Notes: generated by a model from the letters alone, not told the origin. Positions 15,574 to 24,569 are shown, counted from the first letter of the stretch. The stretch: 64,000 nt of DNA from an uncultured Bacteroidales bacterium (GCA_902780495.1 CACZFM010000002.1:104762-168761), one strand, 5' to 3'. Numbers and translations are program-made.

Positions 15574-17366
15574 CACAGACCGTACCCGAAAGACTTGCCG
15601 CCCTGCGCGCAGAAATGCAGAGCCAAAAAGTGAGTGCCTGCATCGTTCCCGGAACCGACCCCCATGCATCCGAATATATGGCTCCTCACTGGATGGAGAT
15701 GCAGTGGGTAAGCGGCTTCACCGGCGAATCAGGCACGATGGTAGTGACCGAATCCCAAGCCCTGCTGTGGACGGACAGCCGTTATTATCTGCAAGCCGCC
15801 GATGAACTGGCAGGCAGCACAATAGAACTGATGCGCGAAAGCGATGTGGACTGTCCCTCTATTCCGGACTGGCTCTCCCGCAACGTACAAGGCACCATCG
15901 GCGTAAATCCGGAGATGTATTCCATCAACGCGTTTGCCACCCTCAAAGACCAACTTGCCGAGTTCGGCATCCGCGTTCATTCGGTGGACCTCATCCGTCC
16001 GATATGGACCGAAGGCCGCCCTGACATACCGATGCATTCCCTACTCCCTTACGGCGAAGAATATGCCGGTGAAAGCGTGGAAAGCAAACTGACACGCGTC
16101 CGCAGCGCGTTGGCAGAGAAACAAGCCGATGCCATTGTAATCTCGGCATTGGACGAGATAGGCTGGCTGCTGAATATCCGTGGTACGGATGTGGATTATA
16201 CACCGTGTGTCATCGCCTATTGCGTGGTGGAAAGCCGCCGTTGCACGCTGTTTATCGATTCCCGCAAACTGACAGGAGAAGGACGGAAATACCTGCAGCA
16301 TACAGGCATAGAAATCCGTAACTATGAGGATGTGTTCGCTCATCTGCAAAGTCTGGATGCCCAACGCATTCTGATGGACGGCAACCGTGTGAACGAAGCT
16401 CTGTATGAGGCTGTCAACCCTGCCGTTCGCAAGACCATTGTCACTCCCAGTCCTATTCAAGTGATGATGTCGGTCAAGAACGCCGTAGAGATAGCAGGCA
16501 CCAAACAAGCCATGCGCCGTGATGCAGTGGCACTGACCCGTTTCTTCCTGTGGCTGGAGACAGAAGCCCTGAAAACGCCTCAAACGGAGATAACGCTTGC
16601 CGAGAAACTGACCTCTCTGCGGGCATTGGGTAACCACTATACAGACGATTCGTTCTGCACCATAGCCGGCTGGAACGGCAACGGCGCCATCGTTCACTAC
16701 CATGCCACGCCCGAAAACTGCGCAAAGATAGAAGGTAACGGCGTGCTGCTGCTGGACTCCGGCGGACAATACTTGGACGGCACTACCGATATCACCCGCA
16801 CCGTATGGGTGGGTGACGAAAAAGCTATTCCCGCCGAAGTGAAACACGATTTCACGCTTGTGCTGAAAGGTCATATCGCTCTGGTATGCGCCCACTTCCC
16901 AAAAGGCACACGCGGCAACCAATTGGACGTGCTGGCACACCAATACATGTGGCGCGAGGGTATCACCTACGGCCATGGCACCGGTCACGGCGTAGGACAT
17001 TACATGGGCTGCCACGAAGGTCCTGCGAATATACGGACGGACAACAATACGAATCCTATTCGTAAGGGCAATATCTTCTCTGACGAACCGGGTATCTACC
17101 GCGCAGGCCAATACGGCATCCGTACGGAAAACCTGATGCTGACCGTGGATGCACCCGCCGCAGAACGTACCACCGGCGAAGAATACTATCAGTTTGAGAC
17201 GCTGACACTCTGTTTCTACGACCGTCGGCTGATTGACTTCGACATGCTGACCGAGGCAGAAAAAGGATGGCTCAACCGCTACCACAGAAAAGTGTATAAC
17301 GCCGTAGCCGAAAGCCTGAACGACAAAGAAAGGAACTATTTAGCAGAAAAATGCAAAGAGATATGA
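15570..17366 (+). CDS. Xaa-Pro aminopeptidase (M24B, aminopeptidase P type)
   Basis: 598 residues, like the large three-domain aminopeptidase P. It removes N-terminal residues before proline. The metal ligands are visible: Asp396 and Asp407 (DSGGQYLDGTTDITRT), His in HGTGHGVGHYMG, Glu in DEPGIYR, and Glu in FETLTLCFYD. No signal peptide is present, so it acts in the cytoplasm. It is coupled to nadC by a 4-bp overlap and to argS by a 16-bp overlap, forming a tight three-gene operon. Confidence 0.93.
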   Translation: MTQTVPERLAALRAEMQSQKVSACIVPGTDPHASEYMAPHWMEMQWVSGFTGESGTMVVTESQALLWTDSRYYLQAADELAGSTIELMRESDVDCPSIPDWLSRNVQGTIGVNPEMYSINAFATLKDQLAEFGIRVHSVDLIRPIWTEGRPDIPMHSLLPYGEEYAGESVESKLTRVRSALAEKQADAIVISALDEIGWLLNIRGTDVDYTPCVIAYCVVESRRCTLFIDSRKLTGEGRKYLQHTGIEIRNYEDVFAHLQSLDAQRILMDGNRVNEALYEAVNPAVRKTIVTPSPIQVMMSVKNAVEIAGTKQAMRRDAVALTRFFLWLETEALKTPQTEITLAEKLTSLRALGNHYTDDSFCTIAGWNGNGAIVHYHATPENCAKIEGNGVLLLDSGGQYLDGTTDITRTVWVGDEKAIPAEVKHDFTLVLKGHIALVCAHFPKGTRGNQLDVLAHQYMWREGITYGHGTGHGVGHYMGCHEGPANIRTDNNTNPIRKGNIFSDEPGIYRAGQYGIRTENLMLTVDAPAAERTTGEEYYQFETLTLCFYDRRLIDFDMLTEAEKGWLNRYHRKVYNAVAESLNDKERNYLAEKCKEI

Positions 17367-19150
17367 GTTTGGAAACAATGCTTGCAGCCCAAGTGAAGGC
17401 TGCCGTGAAAGAGCTATACGGCATTGATGCCGATGACAAAATGGTGCAACTGCAGAAGACCCGCGCTGACTTTGAGGGCCATCTGACATTGGTGGTGTTC
17501 CCGTTTGTGAAAGCAGCCCGCAAAGCCCCTACCCAAGTGGCACAGGAAATAGGTGAACGCCTGAAAGGTGAACTCGTGAGCCGTTACAACGCCGTGCAAG
17601 GCTTTCTGAATCTGGTTATCAACGAGGGTTTCTGGTTGAGCCAGTTGGACGCCATTGCCGCAGACGAACACTACGGACAACAACCCGACCGCAAACAGTT
17701 GATGATGGTGGAATACAGTTCGCCCAACACCAACAAACCCCTGCACCTCGGACATGTCCGTAACAACCTGCTGGGTGCATCGATTGCGCGCATCCAAGAA
17801 GCCAACGGATGGAAAGTGGTGAAGACCAATATCGTGAACGACCGTGGTATCCATATCTGCAAATCCATGCTGGCATGGCTGCGCTTCGGTAACGGCGAGA
17901 CACCCGAAAGCAGCGGCAAGAAAGGTGACCATCTGATAGGAGACTACTATGTCCGTTTCGACAAAGAATACAAGAAAGAGATTGCCGCACTGACCGCCAA
18001 AGGCATGGACGAAGAGACCGCCAAGAAAGAAGCCCCGCTGATGAAAGAAGCACAAGCCATGCTCGTCAAATGGGAACAAGGCGATGAAGAAGTGCGTGCC
18101 CTGTGGCGCAAAATGAACAGTTGGGTGTATGCGGGATTTGACGAGACCTATCGCCAAATGGGCGTGTCGTTCGACAAAATATACTACGAAAGCAACACCT
18201 ATCTGGAAGGCAAAAGCGAAGTGGAAAAAGGTCTGAAAACAGGCGCATTCTACCGCCGTGAAGACGGCTCCGTATGGGCGGACCTCACCAAAGACGGCCT
18301 GGATGAAAAACTGCTGCTCCGTCAAGACGGTACGTCTGTCTATATGACACAGGATATAGGCACCGCCAAACTGCGCTTCCAGGACTACCCTATTGACAAG
18401 ATGGTGTATGTAGTGGGCAATGAACAGGAATACCATTTCAAGGTGTTGAGTATTCTGCTTGACCGCCTCGGTTTCCCGTTCGGCAAAGAACTGGTACACT
18501 TCTCCTATGGCATGGTGGAACTGCCCAACGGCAAAATGAAGTCGCGCGAAGGTACGGTGGTGGATGCCGATGACTTGATGGCAGCCATGATAAACGATGC
18601 CAAAGAGATATCCAAAGACAAAGTCAATACCCTGCCCGATATCACCGAAGCAGAGGCCAATGAAATAGCCCGCAAAGTGGGACTCGGAGCACTGAAATAC
18701 TTTATCCTGAAGGTTGACCCGCGCAAGAATATGCTGTTCAACCCAGCAGAATCGATTGATTTCAACGGTAATACGGGACCGTTTATTCAATATACCTACG
18801 CACGCATACAATCCGTGCTGCGTAAAGCGGGATTGGATATTAACACGGTGCTGCATACCGCATCGGATAAAACACTGCAATTGAACGAGAAAGAACTTTC
18901 GCTTATCCAACGTTTGGGTGAATTTGCAAGCATTGTCCGCCAAGCAGGCGATGAGTTCTCACCGGCCGTGATAGCCAATTATGCGTATGCACTGGCATCA
19001 GAGTTCAACTCGTTCTACCACGATTTCTCCATCCTTGGCGAAGAAAACGAGGCTGTGCGGAAGTTCCGGTTGAAACTGTCTGCCACCGTGGCACAAATAC
19101 TAAAATCCGCTTTCTACCTCCTCGGCATCGAAATGCCCGAACGGATGTAA
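17351..19150 (+). CDS. argS: Arginine-tRNA ligase
   Basis: 599 residues, class I synthetase. Residues 1-100 are the ArgRS N-terminal tRNA-recognition domain. The HIGH signature is HLGH within SSPNTNKPLHLGHVRNN. The KMSKS position reads KMKSREGT. The C-terminal anticodon-binding helical domain ends LLGIEMPERM. The start at 17351 overlaps the aminopeptidase gene by 16 bp; ATG 17363 (MSLETML) is an alternative start. It is closed by a hairpin at 19187. Confidence 0.95.
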   Translation: MQRDMSLETMLAAQVKAAVKELYGIDADDKMVQLQKTRADFEGHLTLVVFPFVKAARKAPTQVAQEIGERLKGELVSRYNAVQGFLNLVINEGFWLSQLDAIAADEHYGQQPDRKQLMMVEYSSPNTNKPLHLGHVRNNLLGASIARIQEANGWKVVKTNIVNDRGIHICKSMLAWLRFGNGETPESSGKKGDHLIGDYYVRFDKEYKKEIAALTAKGMDEETAKKEAPLMKEAQAMLVKWEQGDEEVRALWRKMNSWVYAGFDETYRQMGVSFDKIYYESNTYLEGKSEVEKGLKTGAFYRREDGSVWADLTKDGLDEKLLLRQDGTSVYMTQDIGTAKLRFQDYPIDKMVYVVGNEQEYHFKVLSILLDRLGFPFGKELVHFSYGMVELPNGKMKSREGTVVDADDLMAAMINDAKEISKDKVNTLPDITEAEANEIARKVGLGALKYFILKVDPRKNMLFNPAESIDFNGNTGPFIQYTYARIQSVLRKAGLDINTVLHTASDKTLQLNEKELSLIQRLGEFASIVRQAGDEFSPAVIANYAYALASEFNSFYHDFSILGEENEAVRKFRLKLSATVAQILKSAFYLLGIEMPERM

Positions 19151-19186
19151 CCGGCGGCCAGACGAAAATAGTGTTTAGGAAAAAAG

Positions 19187-19214
19187 AAGAAGTGACTATC
19201 AACAGTCACTTCTT
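19187..19214. terminator. Shared terminator between argS and tRNA-Gln
   Basis: Stem AGAAGTGACT / AGTCACTTCT with a 6-nt loop. On the minus strand it is followed by a T6 run, so it is the terminator of tRNA-Gln. It can also stop argS transcription. Confidence 0.8.
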
Positions 19215-19216
19215 TG

Positions 19217-19287
19217 TTGCTCAACCAGGACTCGAACCCAGACAGACAGAACCAGAATCTGTAGTGCTACCATTACACCATTGAGCA
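19217..19287 (-). tRNA. tRNA-Gln(CUG)
   Basis: Acceptor arms TGCTCAA/TTGAGCA, anticodon stem ACAGA/TCTGT, loop TTCTGGT giving anticodon CUG, and T-loop TTCGAGT. The 3' CCA is not encoded. Confidence 0.93.
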
Positions 19288-19309
19288 GGGCTTTTCTTGA
19301 AAGCGGCTG

Positions 19310-19340
19310 CAAAGGTACTGCTTTTTTTTCATCTGACCAA
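19310..19340 (-). promoter_or_regulatory. Promoter of tRNA-Gln
   Basis: On the minus strand TTG (19340-19338) and TACCTTTG (19317-19310) are 20 bp apart with the A8-GCAG spacer end. Confidence 0.82.
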
Positions 19341-19378
19341 ATATTTCTATGCTTTTTTCGAAAAAAAATGCATTTTTC

Positions 19379-19409
19379 TTGTATATTCCACCAAAAAGCA
19401 GTACTTTTG
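19379..19409 (+). promoter_or_regulatory. Promoter of the thioesterase-cysE operon
   Basis: TTG at 19379-19381 and TACTTTTG at 19402-19409, spacing 20 bp, divergent from the tRNA-Gln promoter. Confidence 0.8.
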
Positions 19410-19429
19410 TACCCTTAAACCGCTATTAT

Positions 19430-20185
19430 ATGGCTCAAAAACAAACAATACAGTTCGAAATAGCCTATCAGGAAGTTGACATGAACAACCGACTTCGCCT
19501 GTACACGCTGGAAGAACATTTGCTGAATACAGCCGGCAAAGTGGCAGATAGCCTCGGTTTTGGCACACAGGCACTCCGGCCGTATAACTGCGCATGGATT
19601 ATCACGCGCATGATGCTGGAGATGGATTACATGCCCACTCAAGGTGAACATATCTGCATTGAGACTTGGATTGAACAAAACGCACATATGCTCTCTACCC
19701 GTAATTATCGGATATACCTTCACACCGCGGCAGAAGACCGTCTCATCGGTCGTGCCAAATCGGTATGGGCCATTCTGGATATCAACAAACGGGAAATCGT
19801 CAATATGTTCGACCACCCGATGTTTGCCGGTGCGGTAGATGGCGAAGTGCTGGATATCACCCGCTCACCGCGTATGCTTCCTGTGACAGAACCCGATGTG
19901 GAAAGCACACACACGGTGCGTTATTCCGATGTGGATTACAACCGTCATTGCAATTCGTGTAAATATCTGCAAATCATGATGGACACTTGTTTGCCGTCAT
20001 TCCTTTCCGAATATAGTGCAGATAGCGGCAAACAGGCCATTCGCCTTGATATAAACTATCAAAAAGAAGTCTATTTTGGCGATACTGTCACAGTGCTTTG
20101 CAAGCAGACTGAAAATGACATACAATATACCGTAAAAACAGTAACCGGACAGGCATCCTGCTCCGCAAAAATAACAAAGTTATGA
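19430..20185 (+). CDS. Acyl-ACP thioesterase (FatA/TesA-type hotdog fold)
   Basis: 251 residues, a double-hotdog protein. The first hotdog has FEIAYQEVDMNNRLRLYTLEEHLLNTAG. The second has VRYSDVDYNRHCNSCKYLQIMMD, with the Asn-His-Cys pattern of acyl-ACP thioesterases. It releases free fatty acids from acyl carrier protein in the cytoplasm. The start at 19430 follows the promoter; the frame extends upstream, but only through the promoter. It overlaps cysE by 4 bp. Confidence 0.88.
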   Translation: MAQKQTIQFEIAYQEVDMNNRLRLYTLEEHLLNTAGKVADSLGFGTQALRPYNCAWIITRMMLEMDYMPTQGEHICIETWIEQNAHMLSTRNYRIYLHTAAEDRLIGRAKSVWAILDINKREIVNMFDHPMFAGAVDGEVLDITRSPRMLPVTEPDVESTHTVRYSDVDYNRHCNSCKYLQIMMDTCLPSFLSEYSADSGKQAIRLDINYQKEVYFGDTVTVLCKQTENDIQYTVKTVTGQASCSAKITKL

Positions 20186-20919
20186 AACTTCCTAACATAG
20201 AAGCCATCAAGCGTATGATTACGCTGGTGAAACGTATCATTTTTCCCGGGTACTACGAACCCTGCCCCACAGACCCCGAACTTCGTCAATGCTACATTGA
20301 AGCCAACAAACTGGAACTGAAAATCACATTGGGCGAACAGATTTGTCCCGATCAGGCAGAACAGTTTCTGGCGCAACTGCCGGAATTGGAACGTCTCCTG
20401 CTTACCGATGTAGAGGCAACCATAGCCAATGACCCGGCTGTGGATAATCGCGATGAGGTGATTTATTGCTATCCCTCCATTCAGGCGATGATTAACTACC
20501 GCGTGGCACATATTTTGAGCAATATGCAAGTGCCTATCATTCCGCGTATCATCACTGAGCGTGCCCACTCCATCACCGGCATTGACATCCATCCGCGTGC
20601 GCAGATTGGCGAGTATTTTGCCATCGACCACGGAACAGGTATCGTGATAGGCGAGACATGTATCATCGGTAACCATTGCACTATCTATCAGGGCGTTACA
20701 CTTGGTGCAAAGAATTTCCAGATGGATGAAAAAGGCAATATGGTTTCCGTGCCGCGCCATCCTATTTTGGAGGACTATGTGACCGTTTACTCCAACACTT
20801 CAATTCTTGGCCGTATCACGATAGGCCATCATTCAGTGATTGGCGGTAACATCTGGCTCACGCACAGCGTTCCTGCTCATTCCCGCATTATCCAAAGCAG
20901 GGAAATCAATCAAGAGTAA
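20182..20919 (+). CDS. cysE: Serine O-acetyltransferase
   Basis: 245 residues. An N-terminal helical domain is followed by a left-handed beta-helix of hexapeptide repeats (GIDIHPRAQIGEYFAIDHGTGIVIGET). The catalytic Asp-His pair is in IDHGTG. It acetylates serine with acetyl-CoA, the first step of cysteine synthesis. ATGA coupling with the thioesterase. It is nearly convergent with the endonuclease gene. Confidence 0.92.
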   Translation: MKLPNIEAIKRMITLVKRIIFPGYYEPCPTDPELRQCYIEANKLELKITLGEQICPDQAEQFLAQLPELERLLLTDVEATIANDPAVDNRDEVIYCYPSIQAMINYRVAHILSNMQVPIIPRIITERAHSITGIDIHPRAQIGEYFAIDHGTGIVIGETCIIGNHCTIYQGVTLGAKNFQMDEKGNMVSVPRHPILEDYVTVYSNTSILGRITIGHHSVIGGNIWLTHSVPAHSRIIQSREINQE

Positions 20920-20942
20920 GCGCCGTCAGGCACAACCGGTTT

Positions 20943-22601
20943 TTATTGCACGCGTGTTCCGATAAGCGTATAACGCGTGCCATCCGGCATAACGATGTAG
21001 AAAGCACCGTTTTCTATCACTTTGGTTACTTTTGACACGCTTTCCTTCTCAACCTCATCCATTGCGGTAGCGGAACAACTATAAATGTTTGAGGAATTTG
21101 TACCCCAGATATACTCTACCAACTCCGGCATATCTACATACGGATTGCGGTTTCCTTGTTTGCCTTCCACGCCATCATTGCGATCAAGTTCGCGTTGCGA
21201 AACAGGGTCGTCACGATGCCATTTCAAGAATAGGTCTCTGGCAGTGGAGGTAAAGCCGGCAATATTGTTGCTGTAGGTGAATACTTTTGCGCCATAACTA
21301 TTGGTAAAGTTTTTATCCCGATAGCAAGTAACCATATAGAAGTATATGCGCGCGAGGTCGCCCTTATATTCATCAAGGGGTTCAAATACCGTTGTATTGA
21401 ATGTGCCGTATCCTAATTTTGCACCGGCAGTATTTGTCCATGACGGCGAATTTGACACTTCACCTAAGGGATAGTTACTACGCGTCTCATTGGATTCTTT
21501 GTCCGTGGGAAGAATATGATGAAGGTCGGTGTACATTTGTTCCGTTTCCGATCCTCCCCACCAATTCTTTGGCAGAGAGTGTTCACGGTTGTAACAGCCG
21601 CATTCGGGGGCATCTTTTGTCCAAGTATCATCAGCACCACCCTCATAAGCATTAATCGAAAAATCACAATTGCCGTAGTAATCCACCACTAAATCATTCA
21701 CGATGTCCACACGCGCTTTGTCGGCACGGACGTTGCCATACGACAGTTTTGTATGGTCTTTGATGCTATTGTACAGCAATACAATGATTTGGCTTCCTGT
21801 TTTTCCTTCGAACTGGGAATAGCAACCACCATCCGTATTAGGGATAAGTTCAAACTCTGCTGTCAATTCTATGTGATTGTTCATAAAAACCGTGCGAGTG
21901 GCATCTTCCACGCCATCGCTCCACTGCACGAACTGATAGCCATCGTCCGGCGTAGCGGTGAAAGTGACTTCCTCACCCTCTTCATAGAAACCGCTTACAT
22001 CGTCCACCGTGCCACCATCTCCTGCCGCAATGTCAAGGTAGAAATATACCGGCGTAGCAGCGTCAAACGTCAGTACAAAGTTGTCCAGACGAACTTCTAC
22101 AGCGTTATTTTCCTTCTTGAATAACTCAATTGTGCTTCCTTCCTCCAAGTCACCCAATTCCACTGTAATCGTCGTGAATTGGCTGACAAGGTCGGTCATT
22201 GCCGGAAGTCCCACTTCCACATCATTCAATTTCAAACCTATCTGATCCGTCGTTGCATAACTATTATCAGTGGCATTTTGTTGGTATAAAACCATGTCAA
22301 ATTGGAATGTTACATCCGTACCGCCCGGCAGACCGGAAATATTGAAGCGGCTGTTGTCCTTATTGGCTTGCAAATAGACGTGCGGACCATTGTCGGAATA
22401 AAGACTCAGATAGCGCACCGAGGCATAGTAACCATTGTAGGTACAATCATCATTATGGTCCCAACCGGTAAACTGATTTGCATACGGCCAACTTGTTCCT
22501 ATTTTCGAAACACTTGTTCCGCAGGTCTCTGTCCATGTTGTTTGGGAGAAAACGGCCATCGTAATTAACGAAAGCATCGCAATGAGAGTAAATTTCTTCA
22601 T
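20943..22601 (-). CDS. Secreted endonuclease I family nuclease with InlB-type repeat
   Basis: 552 residues. Signal peptide MKKFTLIAMLSLITMAVFSQ, then a carbohydrate-binding-like beta domain (about 20-190). Next is a divergent InlB B-repeat (GGTVDDVSGFYEEGEEVTF, then TPDDGYQFVQWSDG). A His-Me finger endonuclease I domain follows, with NREHSLPKNWWGG and DLHHILPTDKESNETR. A short C-terminal motif ends GTRVQ. It is probably exported and degrades DNA outside the cell. The start at 22601 is set by the signal peptide; the upstream frame runs through the promoter. The same C-terminal motif ends the esterase at 39929. Confidence 0.87.
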   Translation of the reverse strand: MKKFTLIAMLSLITMAVFSQTTWTETCGTSVSKIGTSWPYANQFTGWDHNDDCTYNGYYASVRYLSLYSDNGPHVYLQANKDNSRFNISGLPGGTDVTFQFDMVLYQQNATDNSYATTDQIGLKLNDVEVGLPAMTDLVSQFTTITVELGDLEEGSTIELFKKENNAVEVRLDNFVLTFDAATPVYFYLDIAAGDGGTVDDVSGFYEEGEEVTFTATPDDGYQFVQWSDGVEDATRTVFMNNHIELTAEFELIPNTDGGCYSQFEGKTGSQIIVLLYNSIKDHTKLSYGNVRADKARVDIVNDLVVDYYGNCDFSINAYEGGADDTWTKDAPECGCYNREHSLPKNWWGGSETEQMYTDLHHILPTDKESNETRSNYPLGEVSNSPSWTNTAGAKLGYGTFNTTVFEPLDEYKGDLARIYFYMVTCYRDKNFTNSYGAKVFTYSNNIAGFTSTARDLFLKWHRDDPVSQRELDRNDGVEGKQGNRNPYVDMPELVEYIWGTNSSNIYSCSATAMDEVEKESVSKVTKVIENGAFYIVMPDGTRYTLIGTRVQ

Positions 22602-22634
22602 AAACTTTTTTATTTTTTTTTCGTAATTTGCCTG

Positions 22635-22665
22635 CAAAGGTACTGCTTTTTTTTGAATTGTGCAA
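22635..22665 (-). promoter_or_regulatory. Promoter of the endonuclease gene
   Basis: Minus-strand TTG (22665-22663), 20-bp spacer with A8-GCAG, and TACCTTTG (22642-22635). The rest of the 310-bp gap to 22912 holds an 11-bp duplication (22780) and a hairpin (22826). Confidence 0.82.
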
Positions 22666-22779
22666 ATGTTTGGGCGATTTTTTACATTTATCGCGAGCAA
22701 ATGCAATAAATGCTAGTTTATTGCTACGCGTGTACATGCATGATAGAACAAACAATAGCATGGACCTGTGACGGTCTAG

Positions 22780-22801
22780 AGTGGTAACGGAGTGGTAAGG
22801 T
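22780..22801. repeat. 11-bp direct duplication (AGTGGTAACGG / AGTGGTAAGGT)
   Basis: Two adjacent 11-bp units with two differences. They have the same period as the arrays at 1740, 24716 and 39391. Confidence 0.6.
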
Positions 22802-22825
22802 ATCCACCCACAAAATACAACAAAT

Positions 22826-22852
22826 AAAAATCGCCCTAAATGAGCGATTTTT
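22826..22852. terminator. Terminator for the minus-strand lipoprotein operon
   Basis: AAAAATCGC / GCGATTTTT with a 9-nt loop, flanked by A and T runs so that it can work in both directions. Confidence 0.72.
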
Positions 22853-22912
22853 CTTAATCATATCTAGATATAGAATCCAAGAGATGCATGCAACTTTTCT
22901 GTCTAACCACGG

Positions 22913-23230
22913 TTATATTACATTCATATTCCCATCATGCCGCGATGGTATTGATGTATTTGTTATTGTAAAATTGTTAGTGTTGATGTGGTTCTGCTGT
23001 GCTGTACGCAAAATACAATATTGTACAGAAGCAATCAAATTATCATTCTTCGAAAAAGAAGCCCTTGTTGTAAATATCGGATTTTCAGGACACCAAATAT
23101 CCACAACAATAGTATCCTCAGTTGAGGACATTGGTGTGCAAAACACATACCAGATATCCTCAACTGATTGTACTATAAAGGAGAAGGCTTGCAACATTCT
23201 GTTATTGTAATACTCCTTGAATGTCGTCAC
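22913..23230 (-). CDS. Possible small protein after the lipoprotein gene
   Basis: 105 residues from a GTG start that overlaps the lipoprotein's last codons by 29 bp. It contains several Cys (WCPENP, YCILRT) and no known motif. A frame of similar length exists on the opposite strand, so this may be chance. It is followed by the hairpin at 22826. Listed with low confidence because the overlap and strand agree with the operon. Confidence 0.25.
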   Translation of the reverse strand: MTTFKEYYNNRMLQAFSFIVQSVEDIWYVFCTPMSSTEDTIVVDIWCPENPIFTTRASFSKNDNLIASVQYCILRTAQQNHINTNNFTITNTSIPSRHDGNMNVI

Positions 23231-23633
23231 GTGTCTGACGACCTAATACATCGCTATATCCATCCACCCAGACACCATTGATTAGTCTCTGTACGTCTGT
23301 CTTAACAGACAATTGTGTTCTGTCGTGATTAAACTTAAGTGTAACTCTCACACGTGCCTTTTGACTGACAAGCCCATTAGGCTGACGGTAGTAATTCCAT
23401 GCAGAACGTGCATAACCACCATCTTTGTTAATCATTTCCATTTCGTACTTCTCTGTCAACAAGTCCAAAGCGGTAGAGAAGGCTTGGCTGTAGTCAAAAT
23501 TCTCATGAATCTGAACACGCATCCATTCAGCTTGCCCCTTGTGCCATCCTTTTACGGGCGCACATCCTAACGCTACCATTACGAACATTCCTGCTACTAC
23601 GCAGGAGCACAACATTTTAATTGTTTTCTTCAT
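23202..23633 (-). CDS. Small lipoprotein, function unknown
   Basis: 143 residues. The signal sequence is MKKTIKMLCSCVVAGMFVMVALGC, with lipobox ALGC and Cys24. The mature domain (WMRVQIHENFDYSQAFSTAL, then ARVRVTLKFN and LSVKTDVQRL) alternates helices and strands like small periplasmic domains. It overlaps the upstream membrane-protein gene by 17 bp, which suggests translational coupling. No family recognised. Confidence 0.72.
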   Translation of the reverse strand: MKKTIKMLCSCVVAGMFVMVALGCAPVKGWHKGQAEWMRVQIHENFDYSQAFSTALDLLTEKYEMEMINKDGGYARSAWNYYRQPNGLVSQKARVRVTLKFNHDRTQLSVKTDVQRLINGVWVDGYSDVLGRQTRDDIQGVLQ

Positions 23634-24060
23634 AACATTTTTGTTTTAAATTAATTAATAATAAAAATAGCAAAACAGTTGCTATATAATAAACTATATC
23701 TAACACATCACCTGTTCCCGGAAAAAATCCTTTATATTGCAATAGTTCTATCATTACGGCAAATATGATTATTGGAGCACAAAACATCCACTTCAATCGT
23801 TTCTCATTTCCCCAAACACTTTCCATAAATAGTAGAAAAGACAACATCCAAAGACCATCCGGCAAATTATATTTTGCCCATGGAGATAAACGACAGGAAT
23901 GATTCCTTATTAATTCAAAAAAATAATTGTTATAATCAATCCCCAACCACGAGTATAACGCCATGTCTCCACTCCTATTACTCACATAAATATATACCGC
24001 AGATAGAAATAGGAAGGCGGATACAAGTATAATTATAAAGTTTAATAGTGCTTTGGACAT
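23617..24060 (-). CDS. VanZ-like four-helix membrane protein
   Basis: 147 residues with about four hydrophobic helices. The segment IELLQYKGFFPGTGDVLDIVYYI resembles the conserved ELLQ...G.xDxxD motif of VanZ-like proteins; the similarity is moderate. The role of such proteins is poorly defined (resistance to some glycopeptides in the founding case). It is the first gene of the two- or three-gene operon with the lipoprotein. No promoter of the common type is visible directly upstream. Confidence 0.55.
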   Translation of the reverse strand: MSKALLNFIIILVSAFLFLSAVYIYVSNRSGDMALYSWLGIDYNNYFFELIRNHSCRLSPWAKYNLPDGLWMLSFLLFMESVWGNEKRLKWMFCAPIIIFAVMIELLQYKGFFPGTGDVLDIVYYIATVLLFLLLINLKQKCYEENN

Positions 24061-24175
24061 TTTATGTTTTTATTGTTGATAAAGTTATCAATACTTTTTG
24101 TTTTCGCAGTTAGTAGTTAGCCCATTGTCGCATAGGTTTTTATTATGTCAACTCACATGTGCCTTTACATACACA

Positions 24176-24222
24176 GAAAAGCGCAGACCTCGAGTTGCTC
24201 ATTCACAAGTCGAGGCCTTCGC
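24176..24222 (-). terminator. Terminator-like hairpin ending the 24.5 kb minus-strand transcript
   Basis: On the minus strand GCG-aagg-CCTCGA pairs with TCGAGG-tct-GCGC around a loop of about 16 nt and runs into TTTTCTG. Loop length and bulges make it imperfect. Confidence 0.5.
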
Positions 24223-24533
24223 ATTGCCTAAATAGTCAAATAAACAACAGGAAACCTACGCCGATATGACAAATGACCTTGCTAAAACACGCAAGAAAGA
24301 TACTATTAGTCATACCCATAGGCATCTATTGCTCACTTTGATTTTGACTATTTTTCCGAAAGTTGCGAAGTTCCGACTTGTCAAACACAAAGCGTCAATA
24401 AACGCTATTTCAGTATATTTTGAATCCCTCTAACCCACAGCCATTGCCAAAGCAAGAGGCTATTCCGGCGTAGATTGATTCCGAGGAAAGAGTCTGTTTT
24501 TCTGCATACACTCTGCACACAAAACTCATTTCC
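24180..24533 (-). ncRNA. Candidate ~350-nt non-coding RNA with its own promoter and terminator
   Basis: A strong promoter (24539-24569, minus) transcribes leftward into about 350 nt without a substantial gene, ending at the hairpin at 24222-24176. Long-range complements are visible: CTACGCCG with CGGCGTAG, and AAATAGTCAAA with TTTGACTATTT, in A-B-A'-B' order, which would make a pseudoknot. There is also a local AGCGT/ACGCT hairpin. I do not find the hallmarks of tmRNA (no TTCGA T-loop) or RNase P RNA. A 39-codon frame (24529-24410, MSFVCRVYAEKQ) starts just after the promoter, so a tiny protein is an alternative. Confidence 0.4.
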
Positions 24534-24538
24534 GGCTG

Positions 24539-24569
24539 CAAAGGTACTGCTTTTTTTTCATATACACAA
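24539..24569 (-). promoter_or_regulatory. Strong promoter without an adjacent large gene
   Basis: Minus-strand TTG (24569-24567), 20-bp spacer with A8-GCAG, and TACCTTTG (24546-24539): the full extended consensus, as at the tRNA genes. It could also serve the VanZ-like gene 480 bp downstream by read-through. Confidence 0.8.

Noticed and set aside
17351..17366. Frameshift between the aminopeptidase and argS genes
   Set aside because: The 16-bp overlap is a normal coupled start; both proteins are full length.
18505..18560. Loss of the KMSKS motif in argS
   Set aside because: The KMSKS position reads KMKSREGT, a variant accepted in class I arginyl synthetases; not evidence of inactivity.
22884..23210. 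Plus-strand frame of 108 codons
   Set aside because: No promoter or family match; the opposite strand continues the lipoprotein operon. Neither frame is convincing; only the minus-strand one is listed, at low confidence.
24180..24533. tmRNA or RNase P RNA
   Set aside because: No tRNA-like T-loop or alanine-tag frame, and no GAGGAAAGTCC-type conserved region in the right place. Kept only as an unassigned RNA candidate.
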